Part shown: positions 9,266 through 16,743 of the stretch, piece after piece
Numbering within the stretch: the first letter of the stretch is position 1
How the letters are laid out: each line of letters begins with the position of its first letter
From: Candidatus Zixiibacteriota bacterium
GTDB taxonomy: Bacteria > Zixibacteria > MSB-5A5 > GN15 > PGXB01
Reading direction: 5' to 3'
NCBI GenBank assembly: GCA_016933955.1
Contig: JAFGTT010000011.1
Location: 1-61,716 of the forward strand
DNA: 61,716 bases
Translations under genes and position numbers: made by a program
Notes under the pieces: model-generated
Told to the model about the DNA's origin: nothing
The model's input: only the letters and a program-made list of their open reading frames with translations
Databases searched by the model: none

Positions 9266-9293
9266 TTGACAGTGGAGAATAATGAGTTATATT
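9266..9293 (+). promoter_or_regulatory. sigma-70-type promoter of the papain-like protease gene
   Basis: TTGACA (9266-9271), 16-nt spacer, TATATT (9288-9293). Transcription would start near 9300, leaving a leader of about 185 nt. Confidence 0.6.
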
Positions 9294-9484
9294 TATTTAC
9301 CATATAAAAATGAGAATTATTTGCCCGCGAGGTTGTACCTTTTGAGAATCTTTTTTGGGACTGCGGATGCTTATCGTGAATTTTCTCGCACGTACAGGAT
9401 TTCTTTTTTCCGGACCGGAGACATTTAAATCCGCCTTATTTATAATGAGAATAATTTTAATTGAAATATGAGGATGGCTGTCAG

Positions 9485-12400
9485 ATGAGAAGTTTTAAAG
9501 GAGTGAATGGTCTTATTATTCTGGTTTTGGCCATGATTTCGGCGGCAACGGCCCTGGCCCAGTTGTCGAGCAAGGATATCGAACAATTGGAGATTCGGGC
9601 CAGACAGGAAAACTGGACGTTTTCGGTCGGGGAGAATCCGGCCACACAATATCCTCTGGAGCAGTTATGCGGTTTGAAAATTCCTGATAATCCGCAGGAC
9701 GAGTCCCTCTTCGGCAATATCAAAGCCGATCGCGATCTACCTGCGGCTTTCGACTGGCGCGATTCCACCGGGTGTCCTCCGGTCAAGAATCAGGGCGGAT
9801 GCGGCAGTTGCTGGGCCTTCGGTACGGTTGGCGCCCTGGAATGCAATATTCTTATCAAAGATGGTCTGACGGTTGATCTCTCGGAACAGTGGCTAGTCAG
9901 CTGCAACCAGGATGGTTATGACTGTGAGGGCGGCTGGTGGGCTCATGATTACCACCAATGGAAAACTGATCCCTGCGGCGGTTTCGGAGCCGTGATGGAA
10001 GAAGATTTCCCTTATACCGCCACCAACGGGACCTGTAATTGTCCCTATGATCATTATTACACGATTGATTCCTGGGGGTATATCGGAAATTCCTACAGCA
10101 TCCCGTCGGTTTCGGCAATGAAGCAGGCCATTCTCGATTACGGGCCGATTTCAGTAGCCGTCTATGCCAACAGCGCTATGCAGGCCTATACGGGCGGAAT
10201 ATTCAATGGATGCGCCTCGGGTACGGTCAATCACGGGGTGGTTCTGGTGGGCTGGGATGACAGCCAGGGAACCAGCGGCGTCTGGATTATGCGCAATTCC
10301 TGGGGAACCGGCTGGGGCGAAGAGGGTGGATACATGCGGATGGAATATGGCTGTTCCAGCATCGGTTACGGAGCCAGCTATGTTGTCTATACCGGATATG
10401 GCGCCCTGGCCTTCGATTATCCGGATGGTATTCCCGAATCCGTTACTCCCGGCCAGGCCGAAACATTCAGTGTTGTTGTTTCCGGCATATCGACCGGTCA
10501 GCCGGTTTCGGGGACCGGGCAGTTGCATTATTCGATCAACGGCGATCCGATCCAGACGGTGGCCATGGATGAGATTTCGCCCAACAATTATGAGGCAGTT
10601 TTGCCGGTTTTGTCATGCTATGACAGGATAGAATTTTATGTTAGTGCCGAGGAAATGACATCCGGCGTGTTTTATGATCCGGATCCCAGTTTGCCCCATA
10701 TGGCGGCGGCCGCGACGGAAGTCATCAGTGTTTTTACGGATAATTTCGAAACCGACAAAGGCTGGACGGTTACCGGGGATGCCGCGGACGGGCAATGGAA
10801 CCGGGGTATTCCGGCCGGAGGAGGGGAACGCGGTGATCCCCCGACCGATTATGACGGTTCGGGGCAGTGTTATCTGACGGATAACGAGTACGGAAATTCC
10901 GATGTCGATGACGGCACCACCAACCTGATCTCGCCGGTCTTTGCGGTCCCGGCGGGTGATGCGCTGGTCCATTATGCCCGTTGGTACTCCAACGATTTCG
11001 GGGCTGATCCTAATAATGATGAGATGAATGTATATATCTCCAACGATGGCGGAGTGAACTGGACGCTGGTTGAGACAATCGGCCCGGTAGAACAGGCCTA
11101 CGGCGGCTGGTACAAATATAGTTTCTGGATTTCGGACCTGATTACCCCGACGACAACAATGAAATTAAAATTCGAGGCCTCGGATTTGAACAGCGGTTCG
11201 GTGGTCGAGGCCGGCGTTGATGATATCGTTATCAAGGTCTTTGTGTGCGACAGCAATCAACCGATCATTATGACCGACAGTTTACCGAACTGGACGGCCG
11301 GAATGCCTTATTCTCAGCAACTCGAGGCTACCAGTGGAACCGGCCAGTACACCTGGAGCGATAAGTACAATAATCTGGCGGGAACGGGGTTGAGTCTGTC
11401 GGATTCCGGTTTGATTTCGGGGACCCCGACGGTTTCGGGATTACATGTCTTTACGGCCGTGGTAACCGATGAAGCAAGCGCTTTCGACGAAAAAATATTG
11501 AGTATCCAGGTCAATGCCGCTCTGCAAATTACGACCGACATCCTGCCCGACTGGACGGCCGGAGTGACGTACAATAAAACTCTGCAGGTAAGCGGTGGCA
11601 CATCCCCCCTGAGCTGGAGCGATAAAAGCAACGATCTTACCGGAAGCGGTTTCACTCTTTCGACTGCCGGTGTCCTCAGCGGAATGCCGGTGGCGGCCGG
11701 GACAGTGTCGTTTACAGCGGCCGTCAGCGATCAGATCGGGGCGGTCGATGAACAATTACTGTCATTTGCCGTCAATGAATCGCTGGAGATAACCACAGTT
11801 TCTCTTCCGGACTGGACGGCCGGTGTCTTTTTTACGCAGATGCTTCAGGCGACCGGAGGAACAGCCCCACTAACCTGGTCGGATAAAAATTCCAGCCTGG
11901 CCGGAACGGGACTGACTCTGACCGCCGCGGGACGTCTCTCGGGGACATCGTCTATAGCCAGGCAGATTATCTTCACCGCGCAGTTGGCTGACGGAGTGGG
12001 TGATATTGAGGAAGTGCCCTTTATTTTTATTATAAATCCGGCGGTCAGTATTTTGAGTGAAAACCTGTTGCCGGCCACGGCCGGATTTGATTATGATTTC
12101 CCGCTGGTAATAACCGGGGGAACAGGTGAAGTGATTGTGACCGATTTGAATGGTGATCTGGAGGGAACCGGATTGGAAATTGCGTCCGATGGATTGATCA
12201 GCGGGACTCCGCTCTCATCGGGTCAGGCAACCTTCACGGTTCACGCTGTCGATTCGATCGGTTCCTCGGATGAGGAAATCTTCACCCTGACAATAAACGC
12301 GCCGGTAACAATCGCAACCGAATCACTTCCGGATGGATTACAGGGCGAGGCATATTCGGTTCAGATTGAGGCGGGCGGTGGGACCGATCCATTGACCTGG

Positions 12401-12769
12401 ACCGATAAAAACGGTGATCTGGAAGAAACCGGTCTGATTTTATCGGAAGAGGGGTTACTTGAAGGAACGCCCACGATTTCCGGGGAAATCGAATGCACGA
12501 TTCTGGTTGAGGATATTTACGGCAGTCAGGATGAAAAAGGCTATACCATCAATATCGCTGCTCCCTTCATTTGCGGTGACGCCAATGATGACGAGAGTAT
12601 CAATGTTCTCGATGCTACCTATTTAATCAAGTATTTGTACAGCGAGGGGGCGGCTCCCAATCCGGCGGAATCGGCCGATGTCAACAGTAGCGGGGCGATC
12701 AATATTCTCGATGTGACTTACCTGTTGAATTATTTGTATACAAGCGGCGGGGCGCCTTATTGTCCGTAG
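9485..12769 (+). CDS. secreted papain-like (C1A) protease with five Ig-like repeats and dockerin
   Basis: 1094 residues from the ATG at 9485; GAGG lies 11 nt upstream, and an in-frame TTG at 9461 is the alternative. Signal peptide 1-25, short propeptide, then a C1A domain from about residue 86 (FDWRD) to 310. The oxyanion Gln and catalytic Cys109 are in NQGGCGSCWAF, His250 in VNHGVVLVGW and Asn271 in NSWGTGWGE, so the triad is complete. Residues about 420-590 resemble a jelly-roll/MAM-like module with DGGVNW. Five repeats of about 86 residues (593-1020) follow, each with LPDWTAG-like start, GG-T-PL-W-DK and GLISGTP-like motifs (He_PIG/putative Ig family). The end is a dockerin (GDANDDESINVLDATYLI; ADVNSSGAINILDVTYLL) without the Cys tail. 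Probably an exported, surface-assembled peptidase. Confidence 0.92.
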   Translation: MRSFKGVNGLIILVLAMISAATALAQLSSKDIEQLEIRARQENWTFSVGENPATQYPLEQLCGLKIPDNPQDESLFGNIKADRDLPAAFDWRDSTGCPPVKNQGGCGSCWAFGTVGALECNILIKDGLTVDLSEQWLVSCNQDGYDCEGGWWAHDYHQWKTDPCGGFGAVMEEDFPYTATNGTCNCPYDHYYTIDSWGYIGNSYSIPSVSAMKQAILDYGPISVAVYANSAMQAYTGGIFNGCASGTVNHGVVLVGWDDSQGTSGVWIMRNSWGTGWGEEGGYMRMEYGCSSIGYGASYVVYTGYGALAFDYPDGIPESVTPGQAETFSVVVSGISTGQPVSGTGQLHYSINGDPIQTVAMDEISPNNYEAVLPVLSCYDRIEFYVSAEEMTSGVFYDPDPSLPHMAAAATEVISVFTDNFETDKGWTVTGDAADGQWNRGIPAGGGERGDPPTDYDGSGQCYLTDNEYGNSDVDDGTTNLISPVFAVPAGDALVHYARWYSNDFGADPNNDEMNVYISNDGGVNWTLVETIGPVEQAYGGWYKYSFWISDLITPTTTMKLKFEASDLNSGSVVEAGVDDIVIKVFVCDSNQPIIMTDSLPNWTAGMPYSQQLEATSGTGQYTWSDKYNNLAGTGLSLSDSGLISGTPTVSGLHVFTAVVTDEASAFDEKILSIQVNAALQITTDILPDWTAGVTYNKTLQVSGGTSPLSWSDKSNDLTGSGFTLSTAGVLSGMPVAAGTVSFTAAVSDQIGAVDEQLLSFAVNESLEITTVSLPDWTAGVFFTQMLQATGGTAPLTWSDKNSSLAGTGLTLTAAGRLSGTSSIARQIIFTAQLADGVGDIEEVPFIFIINPAVSILSENLLPATAGFDYDFPLVITGGTGEVIVTDLNGDLEGTGLEIASDGLISGTPLSSGQATFTVHAVDSIGSSDEEIFTLTINAPVTIATESLPDGLQGEAYSVQIEAGGGTDPLTWTDKNGDLEETGLILSEEGLLEGTPTISGEIECTILVEDIYGSQDEKGYTINIAAPFICGDANDDESINVLDATYLIKYLYSEGAAPNPAESADVNSSGAINILDVTYLLNYLYTSGGAPYCP

Positions 12770-12795
12770 GCGACTTATATTTTTCCTGGCAGTAC

Positions 12796-12819
12796 GGGGA
12801 TGGCATTATGGCCGTCCCC
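12796..12819 (+). terminator. GC hairpin downstream of the protease gene
   Basis: A 9-bp stem GGGGATGGC/GCCGTCCCC (one G-T wobble) with a 6-nt loop, followed by TGTTT. It lies 26 nt past the protease stop codon and may act together with the next hairpin. Confidence 0.45.
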
Positions 12820-12835
12820 TGTTTGATGAATGTAT

Positions 12836-12865
12836 AAAGGGACAGGTTGGTACACCTGTCCCTTT
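12836..12865. terminator. bidirectional intrinsic terminator between convergent genes
   Basis: Perfect 11-bp stem AAAGGGACAGG/CCTGTCCCTTT with an 8-nt loop. A-rich and T-rich flanks give short U-runs both ways. It lies between the stop codons of the plus-strand protease and the minus-strand VWA gene. Confidence 0.75.
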
Positions 12866-12878
12866 TGTAACACCCAAC

Positions 12879-14864
12879 TTACTTTTCAGCAAGATGGTCC
12901 TGTAGTTTCTGGGTCTTGGTAATAAGGTTCATAAGATCGACGATTTCCACCGATTGGTTTTCCTCGAAAATCCCCTGAACCATCTGATAAACCGTTTCAA
13001 GTTTGGAATCTCTGGCCCAGTATGATTTGCCAAGAATCTCAGCGAACTCAGCGGCCGCTGCGGCCAGTCTGAAGTTGGCCGATTGTTGTTCGAATTCCTT
13101 TAAGAACAGGGCCCGGTCAATCTTGCGGCTGACTTCGTGGACAATTTCAGCATCCGGCTCCTTATAGCGGATAAAAACCGTCCCCAATGGAAGACGCGAT
13201 TTCTGCGGGTTGAGTTTGATTTCATAGAGAGCGGTAACCTGGTGGCCGGATCCGATCTCACCCCCGTCTTCCTTGTCGTCGCGGAATTTGTCATCGGCAA
13301 CATCACGATTCTCATAACCGATCAGGCGATAACTGCGGACCACAGCGGGGTCGAAATCAACCTGGATTTTAACATCGCGGGCGATTACCTGAAGAGTTCC
13401 GGTCAGGTTTTCCATGAAAATCCTCCGCGCTTCGGCGATATCATCGACATATGCATAATGACCGTTGCCTTTATCGCCCAGTTTCTCCATCAGAATATCA
13501 TTAAAATTGCCCATTCCGAATCCGACCGTGGTCAGGGTGATGCCTTTGTCCGCGAAACGCTTGATCTGCTTCAGTATTTCATCGGGTCCGGTGGTTCCGA
13601 CATTAGCGACGCCATCGGAGCAGAGGATGATACGGTTGATTTTTTCCGGCTCGAAGTATTTCTCGGCCATTTCATAGCCAAGATGGATTCCTTCCTCGGC
13701 ATTGGTGGCCCCGTCGGTTTGCAGCCATTCGATTGCGGAGAGAATCTGGTTTTTATCATGAATGGAAGTCGGCTCGAGAACCACCCGGCCACTGGAGCCA
13801 TAGACCACAATACCGACCCGGTCGCGCGATTCGAGATTATCGACCAGAATGCGAAGCGCCTTTTTGACCAGGCCCAACCGATCCTCGCGAGCCATGGAAC
13901 CGGAAATATCGATAACAAAAACAAGATTGGCCGGTTTACGGTTTTCGGGATTTATTTCCCGTCCCTTGATCCCGATCCGCAGTAATTCGCAATTCTGACC
14001 GAAATACGATCCCGAACCATCGATATTGATACTGAATTGTTCTTCCCGGGGAGATTCATAATTGTATTTAAAATGATTAATGAATTCTTCGGTGCGAATG
14101 GCTTCATCGGGCGGCAACTCACCTCGTTCGAGATAAGAGCGGGTCATAATATACGAGGCATCATCGACGTCGATGGCAAATGTGGACAGGTGATCGTCTT
14201 CGGTATCGACAAAAGGATTGGTGCCGTAATCTTTGAAAAACATGGCGTCAAACGGCTCACCGTTGACAATGGCGGTTCCGCCGTGGGCCGGCCCGTAGCT
14301 CCCCCAGGGATTACAGGTTCTGCCTTTATCTGCCGGACAGGGAGCAATTGGAACCAATCCGCTGTAATTGGCTATATTGCCGACCGCGTTTTTCTTGGCT
14401 TCCGATTGACGTAAGAGCCAATCATTACTTGTGGTTATGATTTCTTCGAAACTCATTTGAGAATCGGGTAAAGCGGGCCGCTCGACTATATCACCATTGG
14501 CCGTCATTCTGATAACTCCGGCGGATTCATCGGCGGCTTTTTCCATCTTGAGACTGAGAGTGGTAACCAAACCGGCTGATACCCGGACACTATCGACCTG
14601 GATTGTATGGTACGATGATGATGTGAATCTAATAGTATAATATCCGGGTGCAACAAAATTAATAAGATACATTCCCCGGGAATCGGTAATAGTACGATCA
14701 CCGGTTTCCATGATGGTCATGGTGACTCCCTGAATCGGGTTCCCGGTTTCATGGTCGGTGATAATACCCGTGATTTTGGCGGTCGGGCCGGCACTGATAA
14801 TGATGGGCAGCAAAGCAATGACCGCCATCAAAGCCATTCCCGATACAATAATTCCGGTCTTCAT
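12879..14864 (-). CDS. YfbK-type von Willebrand factor A domain protein with carboxypeptidase-regulatory-like domain
   Basis: 661 residues; ATG at 14864 with AGGAGG upstream. Signal peptide 1-25. Residues 27-105 form a CarboxypepD_reg-like beta sandwich (GIITDHETGNPIQGVTM). About 215-270 matches the N-terminal domain of the YfbK family (STFAIDVDDASY, RTEEFINHF). The VWA domain (about 305-480) has an intact MIDAS: DISGS near 318, a conserved Thr in TDGATN and a SDGVAN Asp. The C-terminal 170 residues match the DUF3520 region. Such proteins bind partners through a metal-dependent site; their role is poorly known and they often sit beside ECF sigma factors. Here the sigma/anti-sigma pair is divergent, 185 bp away, which fits a shared envelope function (inference). 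Confidence 0.88.
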   Translation of the reverse strand: MKTGIIVSGMALMAVIALLPIIISAGPTAKITGIITDHETGNPIQGVTMTIMETGDRTITDSRGMYLINFVAPGYYTIRFTSSSYHTIQVDSVRVSAGLVTTLSLKMEKAADESAGVIRMTANGDIVERPALPDSQMSFEEIITTSNDWLLRQSEAKKNAVGNIANYSGLVPIAPCPADKGRTCNPWGSYGPAHGGTAIVNGEPFDAMFFKDYGTNPFVDTEDDHLSTFAIDVDDASYIMTRSYLERGELPPDEAIRTEEFINHFKYNYESPREEQFSINIDGSGSYFGQNCELLRIGIKGREINPENRKPANLVFVIDISGSMAREDRLGLVKKALRILVDNLESRDRVGIVVYGSSGRVVLEPTSIHDKNQILSAIEWLQTDGATNAEEGIHLGYEMAEKYFEPEKINRIILCSDGVANVGTTGPDEILKQIKRFADKGITLTTVGFGMGNFNDILMEKLGDKGNGHYAYVDDIAEARRIFMENLTGTLQVIARDVKIQVDFDPAVVRSYRLIGYENRDVADDKFRDDKEDGGEIGSGHQVTALYEIKLNPQKSRLPLGTVFIRYKEPDAEIVHEVSRKIDRALFLKEFEQQSANFRLAAAAAEFAEILGKSYWARDSKLETVYQMVQGIFEENQSVEIVDLMNLITKTQKLQDHLAEK

Positions 14865-14979
14865 AGAATACCTCCTGAAATTGAGCGGGTTGATTTCTGC
14901 TTCTGAAGAAAATACAGATACTGACCTGTTTTCTTCCCGGCCGGCCGGGTGAAATATGGAATAGTTGTTTTAAATAATT

Positions 14980-15005
14980 GCAACTCCTTGGAAAACAATA
15001 GGGTA
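14980..15005 (+). promoter_or_regulatory. possible ECF-type autoregulatory promoter
   Basis: GCAAC (14980-14984) and GTA (15003-15005) are separated by 18 nt, 45-70 nt upstream of the sigma factor ATG. ECF promoters typically have an AAC-containing -35 and a short GTC-like -10 at 15-17 nt, so the spacing is slightly long. Weak evidence. Confidence 0.25.
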
Positions 15006-15049
15006 TATTAGGCAACCGATAGTCCATCAAAGGTGTCTTAGGATTGAAC

Positions 15050-15625
15050 ATGGATAGACAGCAGTTCTGGAAGCTTCTCGAGCCGATCCATCCTGCGGCG
15101 GAGGCCTTCTGCCGAAAGTTGACGGGAAACCGTGACGATGGCGATGATCTTTACCAGGAAGGATTGCTGGCGGCGATAGTGAAGATCGAGTCTTTGAAGG
15201 ACCCGAACTCCTTCAGGCCCTGGCTTTATCGAATCCTCGTCAACCGTTTCAAAAACCGGTACCGGAGATCCTGGTGGAGTCGGAAGATTGACCGATCGGC
15301 AAACGGGAGCGCCACGAGCGGGATTTTCGATCCGAGAGGAGAGTATGATTCCAGGCGCTGGCTGGAACGAACCATGCGGGTGTTGTCGGCCGAAGACCGG
15401 GCTCTGATTCTGTTGTATGAGATCGAAGGCTGGAAAGTTGCGGAACTGGCATCCATGTTCGGCAAGCCGGAAGGGACCATCAAGGCTCGATTGTTTCGGG
15501 CCAGACGAAAGATGCGCGAGGTGGTTGAAAATTACCTGGCGCGGACGGAAACCGTAAACTCTGCAGGCGAGGCAATACATGGCAAAGAAAAATATGCGAT
15601 GCCGGGAAGCGATTCGGCGGATTAA
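15050..15625 (+). CDS. ECF-family RNA polymerase sigma factor
   Basis: 191 residues from the ATG at 15050, which has AGGA 6 nt upstream; a TTG at 15044 is the alternative. Region 2 is visible at residues about 10-75 (DDGDDLYQEGLLAAI, RPWLYRILVNRFKNRYR) and region 4 at about 112-160, with the helix-turn-helix WKVAELASMFGKPEGTIKARLFRARRKM. Regions 1.1 and 3 are absent, as usual for extracytoplasmic-function sigma factors of 160-200 residues. It overlaps the next gene by 47 nt, the typical coupling of a sigma factor to its anti-sigma. It probably directs envelope or stress genes; the signal is unknown. Confidence 0.92.
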   Translation: MDRQQFWKLLEPIHPAAEAFCRKLTGNRDDGDDLYQEGLLAAIVKIESLKDPNSFRPWLYRILVNRFKNRYRRSWWSRKIDRSANGSATSGIFDPRGEYDSRRWLERTMRVLSAEDRALILLYEIEGWKVAELASMFGKPEGTIKARLFRARRKMREVVENYLARTETVNSAGEAIHGKEKYAMPGSDSAD

Positions 15626-16613
15626 TGAAAATGCCGGAGAGCTTGATCGGGTAACCGTCGAGCATATCAAACAATGCCCGTCATGCGCCCGCGCGGCGGA
15701 ATCGGCCAGGCAATTACAAAGACTGCTCGAATCGGCCAAAACCAAAGACACCGGACCGATGACGGACTTCTCGCAAATGCGAAGTAAAATCGAGGAGATG
15801 TCATCGTCGCCTAAAAAGGAGACTATCATGTCAGCTATGAAGAATCAATTGATGACTCGTCCAAAATTACTGGCCGGGTTGGGCCTGGCCCTGGGAGTGT
15901 TTTTATTTATTACTCTGGTACCTTTTTCCTATACCACCACGGTCGGTTATCAGATTACGCTCGCCGATGTGCCATCGACGGCTGTTGAGCCGGGACGGAT
16001 CGGTGAGGCCCTGGCGGCGCTGGGTTATGGCGAAGCCAATGTCAATCTGAATGAAGGAGAGTGCCTGATTTCCAATCTGCCGGATAAAAAGGCGGCGCGC
16101 GAAGCGGCCATTGCTTTCACCGCTTTAACCGGGATGAGCACAGAGCCGGTTATCGAACCTATGATCGCCAGAGTCTCCGGTTCGATCTATGCCCAGGTGA
16201 TGAATAACTTCAGGGTCGAAGTTGATACTCAGGGTAAGACCGATCAGGAAATCGCCGCCGAAATCAGACAGAAGCTGGCGGCGGGGGGGATGATTGATCC
16301 GAACGTATCGGTAACGACCACCGGCGACCAGATGCTAATTTCTGTATCATCGAATCAGACTATCGGTGACCGGCAAACGGAAGAGAAAATGGAACTGCAA
16401 TTTGATCTGAATGGATCGGATAAAGTTACTTTTGATACACCCGAAGGGCCCCCAGCGGTTGAAGTCGATACCGAAGGTAAAACCGCCGATGAAATTAAAG
16501 CCGAGATTGAAGCCAGACTGGCGGCCGAAGGCAAGGATAATGCCCAGGTCGAGGTAATCACTCTTCCCGATGGACGATATGAAATCAAGGTGACCATGGA
16601 AGATCTAAAATGA
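15579..16613 (+). CDS. membrane anti-sigma factor with zinc-finger (ZAS) motif
   Basis: 344 residues. The N-terminus has Cys8 and His29-x3-Cys33-x2-Cys36, the zinc-binding anti-sigma pattern, followed by one membrane span at about 94-114. This gives a cytoplasmic sigma-binding domain and a periplasmic part of about 230 residues. The periplasmic part contains an internal duplication: two copies of about 45 residues starting VEVDTQGKTDQEI (about 212) and VEVDTEGKTADEI (about 291). The start lies inside the sigma gene, so translation is coupled. It should hold the sigma factor at the membrane until a signal reaches the periplasmic repeats (inference). The conserved Cys/His arrangement makes the family assignment fairly safe despite the long C-terminal part. 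Confidence 0.85.
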   Translation: MAKKNMRCREAIRRINENAGELDRVTVEHIKQCPSCARAAESARQLQRLLESAKTKDTGPMTDFSQMRSKIEEMSSSPKKETIMSAMKNQLMTRPKLLAGLGLALGVFLFITLVPFSYTTTVGYQITLADVPSTAVEPGRIGEALAALGYGEANVNLNEGECLISNLPDKKAAREAAIAFTALTGMSTEPVIEPMIARVSGSIYAQVMNNFRVEVDTQGKTDQEIAAEIRQKLAAGGMIDPNVSVTTTGDQMLISVSSNQTIGDRQTEEKMELQFDLNGSDKVTFDTPEGPPAVEVDTEGKTADEIKAEIEARLAAEGKDNAQVEVITLPDGRYEIKVTMEDLK

Positions 16614-16639
16614 CCTGTATCATTCACAGGATTTAAATG

Positions 16640-16671
16640 CCGGCGGGTTATCCAGCCCGCCGGTTTTATTT
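16640..16671 (+). terminator. intrinsic terminator of the sigma/anti-sigma operon
   Basis: 8-bp stem CCGGCGGG/CCCGCCGG, 8-nt loop, then TTTTATTTT. It lies 26 nt after the anti-sigma stop codon. Confidence 0.85.
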
Positions 16672-16743
16672 TGCTTTCAATTTCCCATCTTTTATATTGA
16701 AATAAAGGGGGGGATTGGATTCTATCATCACTACAGGGTACCT

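Larger units (their letters stand above)
8935..9484. other. 550-bp divergent intergenic region, AT-rich, with promoters both ways
   Basis: This gap separates the minus-strand 5539 gene from the plus-strand papain-like protease gene. I see the two promoter candidates listed separately and long AT-rich leaders, but no open frame with a ribosome binding site. The transcribed leader of the protease gene (about 9300-9484) contains U-rich tracts near 9348 and 9403 and a small CCGGACCGG palindrome, with no recognisable riboswitch. Confidence 0.5.

Noticed and set aside
13137-13985. 282-residue open frame on the plus strand
   Set aside because: It lies wholly antisense to the VWA gene, which has a signal peptide, MIDAS motif and a good ribosome binding site. 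The translated sequence shows no domain, and codon use is a mirror of the real gene.
15038-15829. 263-residue minus-strand frame over the sigma/anti-sigma genes
   Set aside because: Antisense to two well-supported overlapping genes and without recognisable features.
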